NCBI RefSeq assembly: GCF_000003605.2
Contig: NW_003124894.1
Location: 765,785 to 797,586, forward strand
Origin: Saccoglossus kowalevskii
Taxonomy: Eukaryota > Hemichordata > Enteropneusta > Harrimaniidae
Direction: 5' to 3'
DNA length: 31,802 nucleotides
This document shows, piece after piece, positions 19,401 through 29,300 of the stretch. The translations under genes and the position numbers were made by a program. The first letter of the stretch is position 1. The number at the start of each line of letters is the position of its first letter. A model generated the notes under the pieces. That model was not told the DNA's origin, made no database searches, and saw only the letters and a program-made list of their open reading frames with translations.

Positions 19401-22178
19401 GCAAATATTTTACACCCCACTCACTTCCATTGCAGTTGGATGAATTCTTGGAAGATGTGCTGAGTCTTGGATCAAGTCTGGGCGATGACATGCTAGTGAA
19501 CACACTGGATCCAGCTGCACATCTGTCAGCAACAGTAAGTTACTCATCTTAATTCTGTGTTTATCATCTTGGATTTATGAGAATTTTTCTTTTGGACAAA
19601 TGATAAGCATCGTTTCAACCTATTCTGGTCTCAATTTTTGCAGCTAGTTGTGTCTAATGAACGAGCCCGAGAAAAGATAGAGTTATATCCTGTCTTGGTG
19701 TGGCTGTGATCCTACAAAGACATTATTGAATGTTTCTTAGATTGTCCAATTTCACTGAGAAGTCTGAAAGTCATTGAAAGTAAAAAACACTGCTGTGGAG
19801 ATACATAAAATGCAATTAAGTACTGTGGCCATTATGTTGTGAGATAGATTTAGAAAATACTGTGGGAAAAGTAGACCCAGTAATAAACTGTTTATAACAT
19901 TTTTCAGCTGTTGTATAACTAGCTCAACCATTGTATCAATGGATGAAAATGTGATCACCTGTATAAAGAGTCAACCATTTGAAATCAGGGGTGTGGGGTG
20001 GTAGAGTGTGATCAGTGCATTTTCTTTTGCCATGTCTCATCTGTACATATTTTGGTTGAATATGTGAACATTTGTTCTTTGCAACACCGCGATGGCATTT
20101 CTTTCCCCTAGGGGTCTACCTTTCAAATTTTTTTTTTAAACAAATTTTTTTGTCACCCCCATGATTTAAAATGTTAGGCCCCTGATTGGAAATTTCAACC
20201 TGTGGCCATTGTTGTTTAGTTTGTCTTGTATTCAATACTGTAAGCCAGAGTTGATAAACTAGTTTTATTGCACGTCTTCATCTATTCCCATTATGTAGTT
20301 TTATTCACCTCTCTGTTCCAAATATTTTTCAGCTTCCCACCACCAATTTCTTAGACCTGACGCCAAGCAATGTTACACCCATTGCCGTAGCAACAACATC
20401 ACAGTCCTGTCCTACAGATATGTCCTTATATGGGGATGAACTTGTTTTGACCGAGGAACAAGCCAAAGCTTTTGTCAAAGACAGACAAAAAAAAGATAAC
20501 CACAATATGAGTAAGTATTTTAAAATAATTATGTTTGATTGTATATTTTATTTATTTTTACGTAAACATCATTTTAAAGCTGTTTTACCAACTTTCTTGA
20601 AACATTTGTGTACAATTTAGCTCAAGGTCAGATTATGTTTTGATTATTTCAGTCAATTCACGAGGCAGACATGTATGTTTTTGTGTATGACACGGCTTAC
20701 GCCAGCATTTCACCAGCTGTCACTCTCAGTTTATTAGTTAGGTCACTCAACTAGCCAAGCAAAACAGTATTGATGCAACAGTAGTAATCTTGATGATTTG
20801 CCAAAATATAAATTGTTTTGCTTTCTGAGAATGATTAATATTTTGTGATTTATTACTTCTTGAAATAAGTTAGCAGGTTTTGATATTTTAATGTTTTTTT
20901 GTTTTTTTATTTCACAATGCCGACACAATGTCTTGTGTGATAGGATGATATGCCTGTGAATCCAATATATTAACGTTTTATTGTTTCCATTCTTCTTTAG
21001 TTGAGAGAAGGAGGCGTTTCAATATAAATGACAGAATAAAGGAACTGGGAACACTACTGCCAACAAATGGAGACCCGTACGTATTGCAATATTGCTATTT
21101 ATTTGTGTAGATTACATATTTTACTGTATTCTTTAGATTGTAAATCTGGTAATTATGTATGAATGTAGAGATAAGCTGGAACTCAAAAATACTCTGGCAG
21201 TTAGACAGTTTAAGTTGCTTCAATGGAAAAGTACAAAATAATTATACAGCTTTTGTCTTTATCGTTGTACAATGGTCAGCTTCATTTCCACATCACTGCT
21301 CTGTATATGGGAAGATAAAAAAAAAAACATATATAGCTGTGCTGGGAAAAACCCTGACCTATTTATACATATTTTCTGTAGTGAAACTAGAATGAATCTG
21401 ATGTTTTCAAATTCCCCTTAGTGAATGCTTCAACATACTTAGCCTGACTTGTCTCAACTATTAAATCTGCAAAAAAACATTTTTTAAGGAAAGCAAAAAA
21501 TATCACTTTGTAAATCTGTAATCTTTAAAGTCATTTCTGTTAGTGTACTGCTATTGCTGCTTAGCGTGTTGAAGGATTGATTGATTTATACGTTATGCGT
21601 CTTATTTTAGGGATCAAAGAATAAACAAGGGAACTATTCTCAAATCATCTGTTGACTACATCCGAAGACTTCGGAAAGATGCATCAAAGATGAAGCAGGA
21701 GCAGGAGCGATCAAGGTCTTTAGAAAATATCAACCGCAAAATGCTGTTGAGAATACAGGTTTGTGAGCATTTTGAGAGTGCCATATGTTGTTGCTTTCTC
21801 AACCCAATACTTTTAGCCTTTTGGAGGTAATCCATAAATAAATAATTACATGTATTTTTTTTTTTTGCACAGGAATTGGAAATGCACTGCAGAGCACATG
21901 GTATTAACCCAACTCCATTAAGCAACGACACTTCAACGGCCAATATCACACAGGAATTTCTGAAACAACAACCGCCTTTAAATCTTGAAATTAACGAGGA
22001 ACTGCCAGAGAGAGAGAGTACATCGTCGTCATCCTTCCTTGACTTGGGTTTGAACTCGACGTTGGATGATATGATGGATGACAGTATGTCGCCAATTTCT
22101 AACGATCCATTATTGTCAGCATCGTCCCCAATGGACAGCCAACTGAGCAGTATTGATGACGATCTTCTTATGTCGTAA
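16275..22178 (+). CDS. Mitf: MiT/TFE family bHLH-leucine zipper transcription factor (Mitf/Tfe orthologue), eight coding exons
   Basis: The joined exons (16275-16462, 17811-18021, 18792-19007, 19436-19534, 20333-20510, 21001-21076, 21611-21758, 21873-22178) total 1422 nt and give 473 aa with all phases consistent, close to human TFEB. In order: ESGI-x-x-DFE (7-15) as in MITF-A and TFE3; Rag-GTPase-binding helix around [11 protein letters not shown] (77-87); Gln/Glu-rich coil (88-100); NPTRFH block (140-145); Ser/Thr-Pro sites (165, 177, 181, 191); acidic activation helix [11 protein letters not shown] (206-216); 14-3-3 site QSCP with Ser263 and Cys264; basic region from R289 with H295, I298, E299 and R303; helix-loop-helix to about 345; zipper to about 382; and a DPLLS-x-x-SP tail. 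The family binds E-boxes (CACGTG, TCATGTG) and controls lysosome/autophagy genes under mTORC1. A stop at 16185-16187 precedes the ATG in frame, with no other ATG between them. The ATG context is weak (T at -3). Confidence 0.95.
16463..17810 (+). other. MiT/TFE intron 1 (1348 bp)
   Basis: Bounded by GTAAAT and a poly-T acceptor ending TTTATTGCAG. Contains several T-tracts and short spurious ORFs; no other feature was seen. Confidence 0.85.
17811..18021 (+). CDS. Mitf: MiT/TFE coding exon 2 (Rag-binding helix)
   Basis: Phase 2 in, phase 0 out (CAT|GTGAGT). Completes Ser63 and encodes the helix beginning [13 protein letters not shown] at Met75, matching MTSRILLRQQLMR of MITF, then EVPAQVLH. The TGACGTCA at 17846-17853 is coding. 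Confidence 0.95.
18022..18791 (+). other. MiT/TFE intron 2 (770 bp)
   Basis: GTGAGT to ATTTCAG. No repeats or embedded genes were recognised. Confidence 0.9.
18792..19007 (+). CDS. Mitf: MiT/TFE coding exon 3 (phosphosite-rich)
   Basis: Phase 0 to phase 0; 72 codons. Starts [20 protein letters not shown], matching the VQTHLENPTRYH block of MITF/TFE3. The rest is Ser/Thr/Pro-rich, with four Ser/Thr-Pro sites where vertebrate TFEB carries mTORC1/ERK/GSK3 sites. Confidence 0.95.
19008..19435 (+). other. MiT/TFE intron 3 (428 bp)
   Basis: GTAAGT to CCATTGCAG. Contains a short ATT microsatellite (about 19048-19062) followed by sequence that may be an interspersed repeat tail (TTTATTTCAGACATAGTCC). 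Confidence 0.85.
19436..19534 (+). CDS. Mitf: MiT/TFE coding exon 4 (activation domain)
   Basis: 33 codons, phase 0 to phase 0. [15 protein letters not shown] parallels MDDVIDDIISLESSY of MITF, the acidic amphipathic helix that recruits p300/CBP in vertebrates. Confidence 0.95.
19535..20332 (+). other. MiT/TFE intron 4 (798 bp) with a possible alternative exon
   Basis: GTAAGT to TTTTTCAG. A second good acceptor (CAATTTTTGCAG, ending 19643) is followed by 21 open codons in the correct phase and a stop at 19707-19709, a possible early-termination exon. Confidence 0.8.
20333..20510 (+). CDS. Mitf: MiT/TFE coding exon 5 (14-3-3 site and basic region start)
   Basis: Phase 0 in, phase 1 out (ATG A|GTAAGT). 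Encodes SQSCPTDM, matching TFEB Ser211/Cys212, and ends RQKKDNHNM, the first half of the basic region. As I recall it, the intron splits the basic region at the same codon as in vertebrate MITF. Confidence 0.97.
20511..21000 (+). other. MiT/TFE intron 5 (490 bp)
   Basis: GTAAGT to TTCTTTAG. Interrupts the basic region between Met297 and Ile298. No embedded feature. Confidence 0.9.
21001..21076 (+). CDS. Mitf: MiT/TFE coding exon 6 (basic region and helix 1)
   Basis: Phase 1 in, phase 2 out. Encodes [20 protein letters not shown] and PTNGD, near-identical to vertebrate MiT/TFE. The donor is CC|GTACGT, chosen over a GT four bases later because it restores Pro323-Asp324 across the junction. Confidence 0.97.
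21077..21610 (+). other. MiT/TFE intron 6 (534 bp)
   Basis: GTACGT to CTTATTTTAG. No embedded feature was recognised. Confidence 0.9.
21611..21758 (+). CDS. Mitf: MiT/TFE coding exon 7 (helix 2 and zipper)
   Basis: Phase 2 in, phase 0 out (CAG|GTTTGT). 49 complete codons from Asp324 to Gln372, the same number as the matching MITF exon, so the MiT-specific three-residue shift in the zipper register is probably kept. [18 protein letters not shown] carries Ile327 where vertebrates have Trp. Confidence 0.97.
21873..22178 (+). CDS. Mitf: MiT/TFE terminal coding exon 8
   Basis: Follows a 114-bp intron (21759-21872; poly-T acceptor ending GCACAG). Starts [11 protein letters not shown], as in vertebrates (ELEMQARAHGL). 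The SUMO motif of MITF (IKQE) is LKQQ here (402-405). The tail keeps DPLLS (450-454) and SP, but ends [11 protein letters not shown] instead of the vertebrate Arg-Arg-Ser-Ser cluster. Stop TAA at 22176-22178. Confidence 0.97.
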   Translation, partial: ELEMHCRAHGINPTPLSNDTSTANITQEFLKQQPPLNLEINEELPERESTSSSSFLDLGLNSTLDDMMDDSMSPISNDPLLSASSPMDSQLSSIDDDLLMS

Positions 22179-22773
22179 AAATATGCGATTATTGAAGAAT
22201 TGGCCGTTTCACTTTGCTATATGGACTTAAAAGGCTACCTTATTTAGAGGGACAAATTGATATTTTAAAGAATAAGAGACACAAAGTTATGATGCTGTTG
22301 AAGCTCTTTACCCCATGGTCTTCAGATATAAACATTGTAATATTCGATGTATGAAATGACATCCACAGTTTATCATGTGCACAATTTTATCTTTCAATAT
22401 TATTATATTGGCAAAATAACCATGCTCTAACAGTGACCCAATCAGCCTGAGCAAAAGAGCTGTGTTACAAGTGAAGTTACTTGTACAAGTCTGGTATCGT
22501 TCAGTATTAAAATGAACATGCTTGTACTGGCTGTTGGCTGGCTGTGGATGATTGCTATTATAACCCTCGAAAACTTACACACCCACTGTGACTCTTGCGC
22601 ACACGCTGCCATCACTTGTTAGCTACTACACATAATATAAAAAGAAGGCAAACAAGTGGTTTTAATATTAATGTATGATATTTTACATACATGCTGAAGA
22701 CAAATATTGATGTCATGCATCATTCGGTAGTTTATCCTACGTATAATTTAACGTTTTGTTTGTTTTTATTTAT

Positions 22774-22794
22774 AAATAAATAAATAAATAAATA
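22774..22794. repeat. (TAAA)n microsatellite
   Basis: About five TAAA units, which also supply several AATAAA hexamers and so could act as a proximal polyadenylation region. Confidence 0.85.
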
Positions 22795-25222
22795 CAACAA
22801 ATGTGCAGATTGTTGGATACTGTAAATATTTTATTTTTATTGCCTCTCATTTTTATTGTGTTTTTCAATTTCTCTTTGATGTTCATTGAAAAATGATTTT
22901 TCGGGAATGTAAAAATGAAAAATGTAATGATGTATATACTTGAATGAATTTTTATGAAAATTACATAACGTGTCAGCTGCATATTTATGATTGGATTGCT
23001 GTCATTGCACAGTTTTGATTCTGCTTTTGTCTTTCATGTACAGTATAATGTGTCTACAATTGAGCCGCATAAACAGCTGATCTGTAAACACCTCTGTAAA
23101 CTGAACTATTTCACCCAGTATATTTGTTGTTTGCCACAAAAGCAGCAGTTAATGGGTGGCAGTCGCGCAGCGTCCTGTTCGGTATGGGACTCATAGCGAC
23201 CGATACAACACGCAACACGTGTCAAATACATTGTTTATTTACATGAAATTCGAACACATGTGACAACCACCGCCCTTTAACCCTAAAATTGATTTGACCA
23301 CATAAGGGTGGAGCCACCACCACTACAGTCACGGTTCAACATGTGCTCAGTGTATTTCCCACCTTATGTACACGTTACCCATTCGAACACAGCGTATTAT
23401 GATGTATTGAGTTAAGTTTGATATTTGAAACTTTGAATTTATAATATATAAACCTAACTCACCTAAGTTTATTACATGCTACCAGTGGTGTGTGAAAATT
23501 AATTACAGTAGATGCTGTAAAAGCTACTTGCAAAAAACTGCTATCTGCATATTGGTATCCATTAGACTTTTCCCAAGGACACTTAGTGGAAAGGGAAAAT
23601 ACTCCTTCACACAACCATTTGAATGAGGGGAAAGTTACTTTGCCAAAACAAAATGTATTTAAGTACTGGTGTATACTGGGTACAATTAGTATTTGAATAT
23701 TTCATGGTAGCCTACGTTTTATGTTGTGATAGAAAGTGAAAGAAAGATGTTGAACATTATGAGACATTGCTTCACTGTATAATTGACAATGACAACCAGC
23801 ACTGCAATTTTTATGATGTTGCAAGAGAACTTTTAATGAATACTTTTTTTAGCGCCCGCTTTAATTTGTAACTGGTATATAGTTTTGGAGGTAATCCAAT
23901 TGAAAATAAAGTCTTAAGTTTTTGATTGTGAAATCTTTACTAAAAGTATGTTAATTAAATTGATGAGAAATTGACAACAACATTACAGTATTTTCTCTAT
24001 TGCGCACGTGGTCTTGTCAATGATTCAGTATATGCAATAAAATATGCAATCTGCTTCTGTTGAAGATAAGTTTGTAATAGAACAGTATTTTTTTAGAAAT
24101 GAGAAAGCTAGAACTGATGGCCAGAGTTCCTATGTAAGCTTGTGAAACCTTGGGCTGTACTGAAAATTGCGTTATTTTCTCTGCAAACTGCAATTTGATG
24201 TATTCTTGATGTAATACATTATTCATGTTGAATTTTTTTCAGACAACTCTGTACTTGTACAATCATGTAATATATGATAATAGTATAATAACGAAATACA
24301 AGTGAATATTTTGAGGTAATTAGGGTTGATCATTTACATACGCTCAATGATGCGTTTTGTTTCTTTCTGAATGATGGTGAAACTGTTTGGGATACATCTA
24401 AGCATTAAATCTTTACAGTAGATCAAGAATCGTCTGATGTACTGAAAACTAAGGAATACTATATCTGCTCTAATATTGGTGCATGTTCTTAAAAATGTAT
24501 ATGCTTTTATGTGTACTTCTAATATCTTAGAGATGTGCTTTTAATAGGTATACTGTCTTAAACAAGCATTTGATGCAGAGATCATGATTGACCTTCTGTT
24601 AGAGAGAGGGAAAACGAATCATGCTTGCCATTTCTTGGATTTTTCACATGTGTGGCTTCAAGACGTTTAATTTTGAAACTTTTAAAAAAAAATCATCATT
24701 GTATGACTTGCACTTGTATTTGATTTCTGATGCCATTAGAGGAAAGAAACATTGAATATGAAAGTACTGTACCATAATTCTCACATGTGTAGCCTTTGCA
24801 CATGGGATTTGTTAAATGCTGCGACTGTGACACTTTATAGTTGCCGTAAACTGCTTTAATCTGGGGTCAGATGGCACAAAGTTTTGCTAACTTTTGCAAA
24901 ATTTGTCATCATGAAGTATTTAAAATCCTCAAATCAGGAAAATTCCCAGCAGCAGAAATGAAACAGTTTACAGGATATCACTTTGATTCTTCTGAAAAAT
25001 GTGCTTATTAGACATGCGTAAACATGTAATTTACATGCGTAAACATGTAAATATCACTTTTAAAATAAGAGTTGATTATTTTTAACAAAAATTGACAGCG
25101 TGGCAGATCATCACATTTTGTATTGCATTCCTGATATACTTTCATGTTGGTTGTATTGATTTTAACTGCAAATATTATGTAGATACTGATGGTGTCGTGC
25201 CTTTTGTAATATATATATTGGT

Positions 25223-25228
25223 AATAAA
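25223..25228 (+). terminator. Candidate distal polyadenylation signal of the MiT/TFE gene
   Basis: AATAAA followed by a T/GT-rich tract (about 25232-25280), the usual downstream element. It is the last AATAAA before the ST7 promoter and would give a 3' UTR of about 3 kb. Confidence 0.35.
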
Positions 25229-25245
25229 CAAGTTTTATTAATCTT

Positions 25246-26210
25246 TATTTGTGTATTTACATTCTGGTTTGATTGAGTGACTGGTTTCTGACGGAATGAT
25301 TTTATTTTTTTATATTATTAAAATAATTCAGAATAATAGTTACTTGAAATTGGTGTGTCACAATTATTTTTATAATTATTTTACCTTTGAAGCGAGAGTC
25401 CAGCACAGCCTGCTTGCCAAGGCATTATGCAAATGTTGTAAATTATCTGTTTCCTTCACTTGGTTTTGATTGGTTGATCATTAAAACTCATGGTGGAAGG
25501 TGGGGGGGGGGGTGGCTACTGTACAAACATTATTCTAGCCCAAGTTTGAACATCTTTCACGATGATGCTGCTGTGAAAAAAAAATTTACTCTTCCTCATT
25601 TATGATGCTAGGAATTTTTTTTTGATTTTTTATTCAAATTCCGAGTTAACATCCCCACACCCTTCTTTCTAATGGTCAACCCCTAGCTAGATTTTTCTTT
25701 GAGGATGATGTAATGGTATTATTTTTTTTTGCATTCCTCAATTTGGAATATCAAATTGTGTTTTTGTGTTTTCTCCGTGCTGAATTACTAATTGCCTATC
25801 CTTTAATGCATTCATTTTAAACCATAGACAGTATAGTGTATGGTTAAAAACATTATTAATGGGACCCTGCATTTAGTAAATATATGTATATAACTGGATA
25901 AAGTGTCATTTGTTTTTACACAGAGATGTTATTGGGTGAGCTGTCATGTGGTGCACCTGGCTATAAAAAACTTGAAGCTCCCTTTTGATTGGCTAAGATG
26001 CATTATGAATAATTATAATTACTAAAAATACATGACTTTTTTGTCATCATCAATCTTAAAAACAAATTTAAGATCAATAAACAAAAATAGTACTGCTACG
26101 AGAGATAGTTGGTTTGTAAAATCGAATTCCATTATTTGGGAAGTTTTTTCCAGGGTCAGAGCAGCACAAGCAAGGTCATTCATTCATAGTTTGATTGAAA
26201 GTAGGGCAGT
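25246..26210. other. Intergenic region between MiT/TFE and ST7
   Basis: About 1 kb, AT-rich, with a G-tract at 25502-25511 and an inverted CCAAT (GATTGG, about 25986-25991). Two short ORFs in this stretch (25387, 26032) have no support. Confidence 0.5.
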
Positions 26211-26222
26211 TGCGCATGCGCA
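26211..26222. promoter_or_regulatory. NRF1-type palindrome TGCGCATGCGCA in the ST7 promoter
   Basis: A perfect NRF1 consensus palindrome ending 15 bp before the ST7 ATG. Its position implies a transcription start very close by and a short 5' UTR, as in many housekeeping genes. Confidence 0.6.
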
Positions 26223-26237
26223 AGCAAAGTATTCAAC

Positions 26238-26388
26238 ATGGCGGGTCTGTTGACTAGTTTGATGAACAAGTTGAAGGCTTGTGTCTGGTGGGTTTGGAGT
26301 TACCTGTGGTTCTTCTGGTTCTTACTTGTGATTTTTCTTCTTTACTTTTTAAGAGTCCCACTGAAAATGACTGAAAATGTAAATTTCT
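26238..26388 (+). CDS. ST7: ST7 (suppressor of tumorigenicity 7 protein homologue), first coding exon, partial gene
   Basis: ATG at 26238 in a good context (A at -3, G at +4) encodes 50 residues plus one base, ending at a consensus donor (TTCT|GTAAGT, phase 1). Residues 11-43 ([17 protein letters not shown], then LRVPLK) match the N-terminus of ST7/ST7L as I recall it (LKSCIVWSWTYLW and ILRVPLKINDN), including the Trp-rich first transmembrane segment at about 17-38. ST7 is a conserved multi-pass membrane protein of uncertain biochemical role. Only this exon was found; the next one (expected to encode an NTLTPKFYVALTG-like stretch) was not seen up to 31802. It lies head-to-tail about 4 kb after the MiT/TFE stop codon. 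Confidence 0.85.
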
Positions 26389-29300
26389 GTAAGTATTCAC
26401 ATTACGTTTGAAGTTTTATTTTTTTGCCAAGTTGTCGAAAGTTGCAAACTTCAAGAGCGGTATAATGATATCAACAGTTTAATTTGATATTTATGTCAAC
26501 GTTCGTTAGCTAATATTTTTTGAAAATAACAGTATTAGTGGAGCTTATTCAATTAGACAGAACGCGTAAACAATTCATCGTTTTGTAAAATAATAATTAT
26601 TTTTAAGTTTGTGTTTTTGCAACTGTAACAAACTGTCCCAGTCGCATCGATACGCACAACCATAACAGCTCTGTATTCGAATTCACGATTCTAATTTAAC
26701 AAGAAGAACTTGAGGTCGGATAAGTGCTGAGCACAATTTGGTGAGAAGCATTTTGCAAGTTAGCAAAACGTTGTTCACCGAATCAGACAACGAGCAAATA
26801 TTTCTTTTGAAACAGATTTAAGGGCTGACCATTTGAAATCGTGAGGGCAATATTTTCAAATACATGATATGTAGCCAGAAAGTTTTAGTTACGCTCTCAT
26901 GTTTTAATTGTAACTGAATATGTGTACCCCTACCATGTTTTATGTGAAGAACAAAAAATATTATAGCTGTTGTCAGAATGAACTTTAGACAGTATATAGC
27001 CTCCAATTTGTCTACACAACCCCATTTAGTACAATGTGTTAGCCCTTATGTGTTTCATGAAGAAATTTTGCAACAGGAATTGCTTATGTAATCTGGCAAG
27101 CATGATGGTACCTAATTGTGATCACAAAAATTTAGACCACCATTCACCTACCCTAGATATATAGACTATATATCTATACTGTTAAATACTTCGCTAAAGG
27201 AATGATTCAGTAATTCACAATACACCATTGTCATTTATGAAAGCAACCAACAAAGTACACAATAATGCTGATGTAGTAGTAAAAGTGTCATTCAAATGTG
27301 AAATTACGTAACATTTATTAAACCTACTTGTTAAATCCCACTTAGCAATAAAACTTTGAGGTAGATGATGGGAACCTCCAAAAACCACACAACTAAAATG
27401 TTGTGAAAGCGGCTAGCTCTGGCAGCCTAGAATAAGTGATCCTATTTGTCATATGGTTTTTCTGATTGGCTAATGATCACCCACTTTAAAACTCTTACTG
27501 TGATTGGGCCAATGTATATGTCCTCATTAGCATAAAACATAGAAGTTGATAAACCAGCCTTCTTTGCTAGCTCTACCATAAATAATTGAACAAGACTCGT
27601 TCCCTTTTAATTGTAATTATTACATGTGATGTGTATAGTGGTAATCATGCTTCTATTCCTACAAACTCTTGCACATCTTGTATTTCGTGCAGGCATAAAA
27701 TATTTTACTGTGGAAGATGATACAGTATTTATTTATTGCATCATAGATATATGAGTATGAAAAATCAGAAAACTGCCTTAGGAATTTGTTGTGTACCATG
27801 TCTGTCATTAAATTACATGTGCAGTGGTTGTTTATATAAACTTATCTCCAACATCTAACAAGTTTCCTCGTGATTGGGTAAATGATTTTGCTCATCTTTG
27901 ATATCAATGGTGGTAATTCCAAAATGCCACTGCAGGCAGAAATGCTAACTAAGCTATACTTAACTCAAAAAGTCATCTGAAAATGACCTGTAGTGAACAC
28001 GCTGAAAGCAATATGCCGTAAATGACTTTAATTTTGGAAATATCATTTTGTAGCTGTGAACTTTTTTGGGGGGGTCCTAAAAAGAATGGGATTGCAGCCA
28101 CTGATTTTGTTCTCGACGAATGCCTTAAATAATAAAAAATTAAACATTAAATAATTTACAGTATTCAAAATATATTTTAATGTGTGGATGTTTGTTAGCA
28201 ACTGTAACTAAAAGAAGAGCTTTTGTATTTCATAATTAATTGAAATAGACTTTGTGTAATTAATTTATAAGTAACTGAAATGCTGTAAAACCATTTATTT
28301 TCACTGTTTTGAATAATTAATTTACATTTACAGTAAACATGTATTTCATAATATGTATTAATTGAAATAGACATTGTGCATTTCATTTTAGTTCATTGCA
28401 ATTAATAAGCAATTAAATATATCAGATTTGTGCTGTGTAAATCACCCCCCCCCCCTCATTTATGTCTCTATACATTTGTGTATGTACATTACAAGCAGGC
28501 TATCAGCTGGCAATGCCTTCTCATAAAATATTTAAAGAGTATAATTTTCATCAATAAATTCAACTTTATTTAGGTAGATTACTCTGCAAAATTTAAATTC
28601 ATTATTTGTCTTTAACAGTATAATTTCATTTCATATAATTTCTAACCAATGCATATTAATACAATAAAAACAAAATTTTTTATCATGAGGAAATGCCGAC
28701 ATTTTTAGATTAAAATACCATCTGTTTGTACATTTTAGAACAAATTGAAATCTTTCATTCTTGCCTGCTGCATAAAATAGAAAACTGACGGCAATATTCC
28801 TGATATCTTGCAACCCCTGTCATGGTTATTTTATTTAGACTATAATGGGTGGAAATATCGGTTTAAAAAATGCTCCAAAAGATCACCCAGAAATATGACC
28901 CATTCTCCTAAACATTGCCCCAGGCGGGGTATCAAATAAATATGGCATATGGTGATTTTAAAAGCTAGCTACATGTTAAGTTACGTTATGAATATACTGT
29001 TAGTCAGTTAGTGGGTAAGTGGTATGTGGTACAAAAGTTTGTATGGATAGGACGCCCTCCCTAAACAAACACGTATAAACTAGGTTAATGAGATGGAAAA
29101 GATTCAACAAATATTCAGTATGCTGCCATGCACGGTGTTATGATTTAAATTAAAATTTTATTCAAAATAGAAAAATCTGGAGATGGCAAGACATTTTTCT
29201 CTTGTCTTTCATGAATATACAAAATGTAGCTTAATGAAATTTGATTATAAATTATGATTTTCATTGAGCTCGAAATCATTACTAATGTGTGATCATGGTA

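Larger units (their letters stand above)
22179..25245 (+). other. Probable long 3' UTR / downstream region of the MiT/TFE gene
   Basis: No supported ORF. T-rich, largely repeat-free sequence of the kind seen in long 3' UTRs. AATAAA signals occur within a (TAAA)n tract at 22774-22794, then at 23905-23910, 24036-24041 and 25223-25228. A 21-bp tandem duplication (ACATGCGTAAACATGTAA) lies at 25012-25052. The actual transcript end is not determinable from sequence. Confidence 0.45.
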
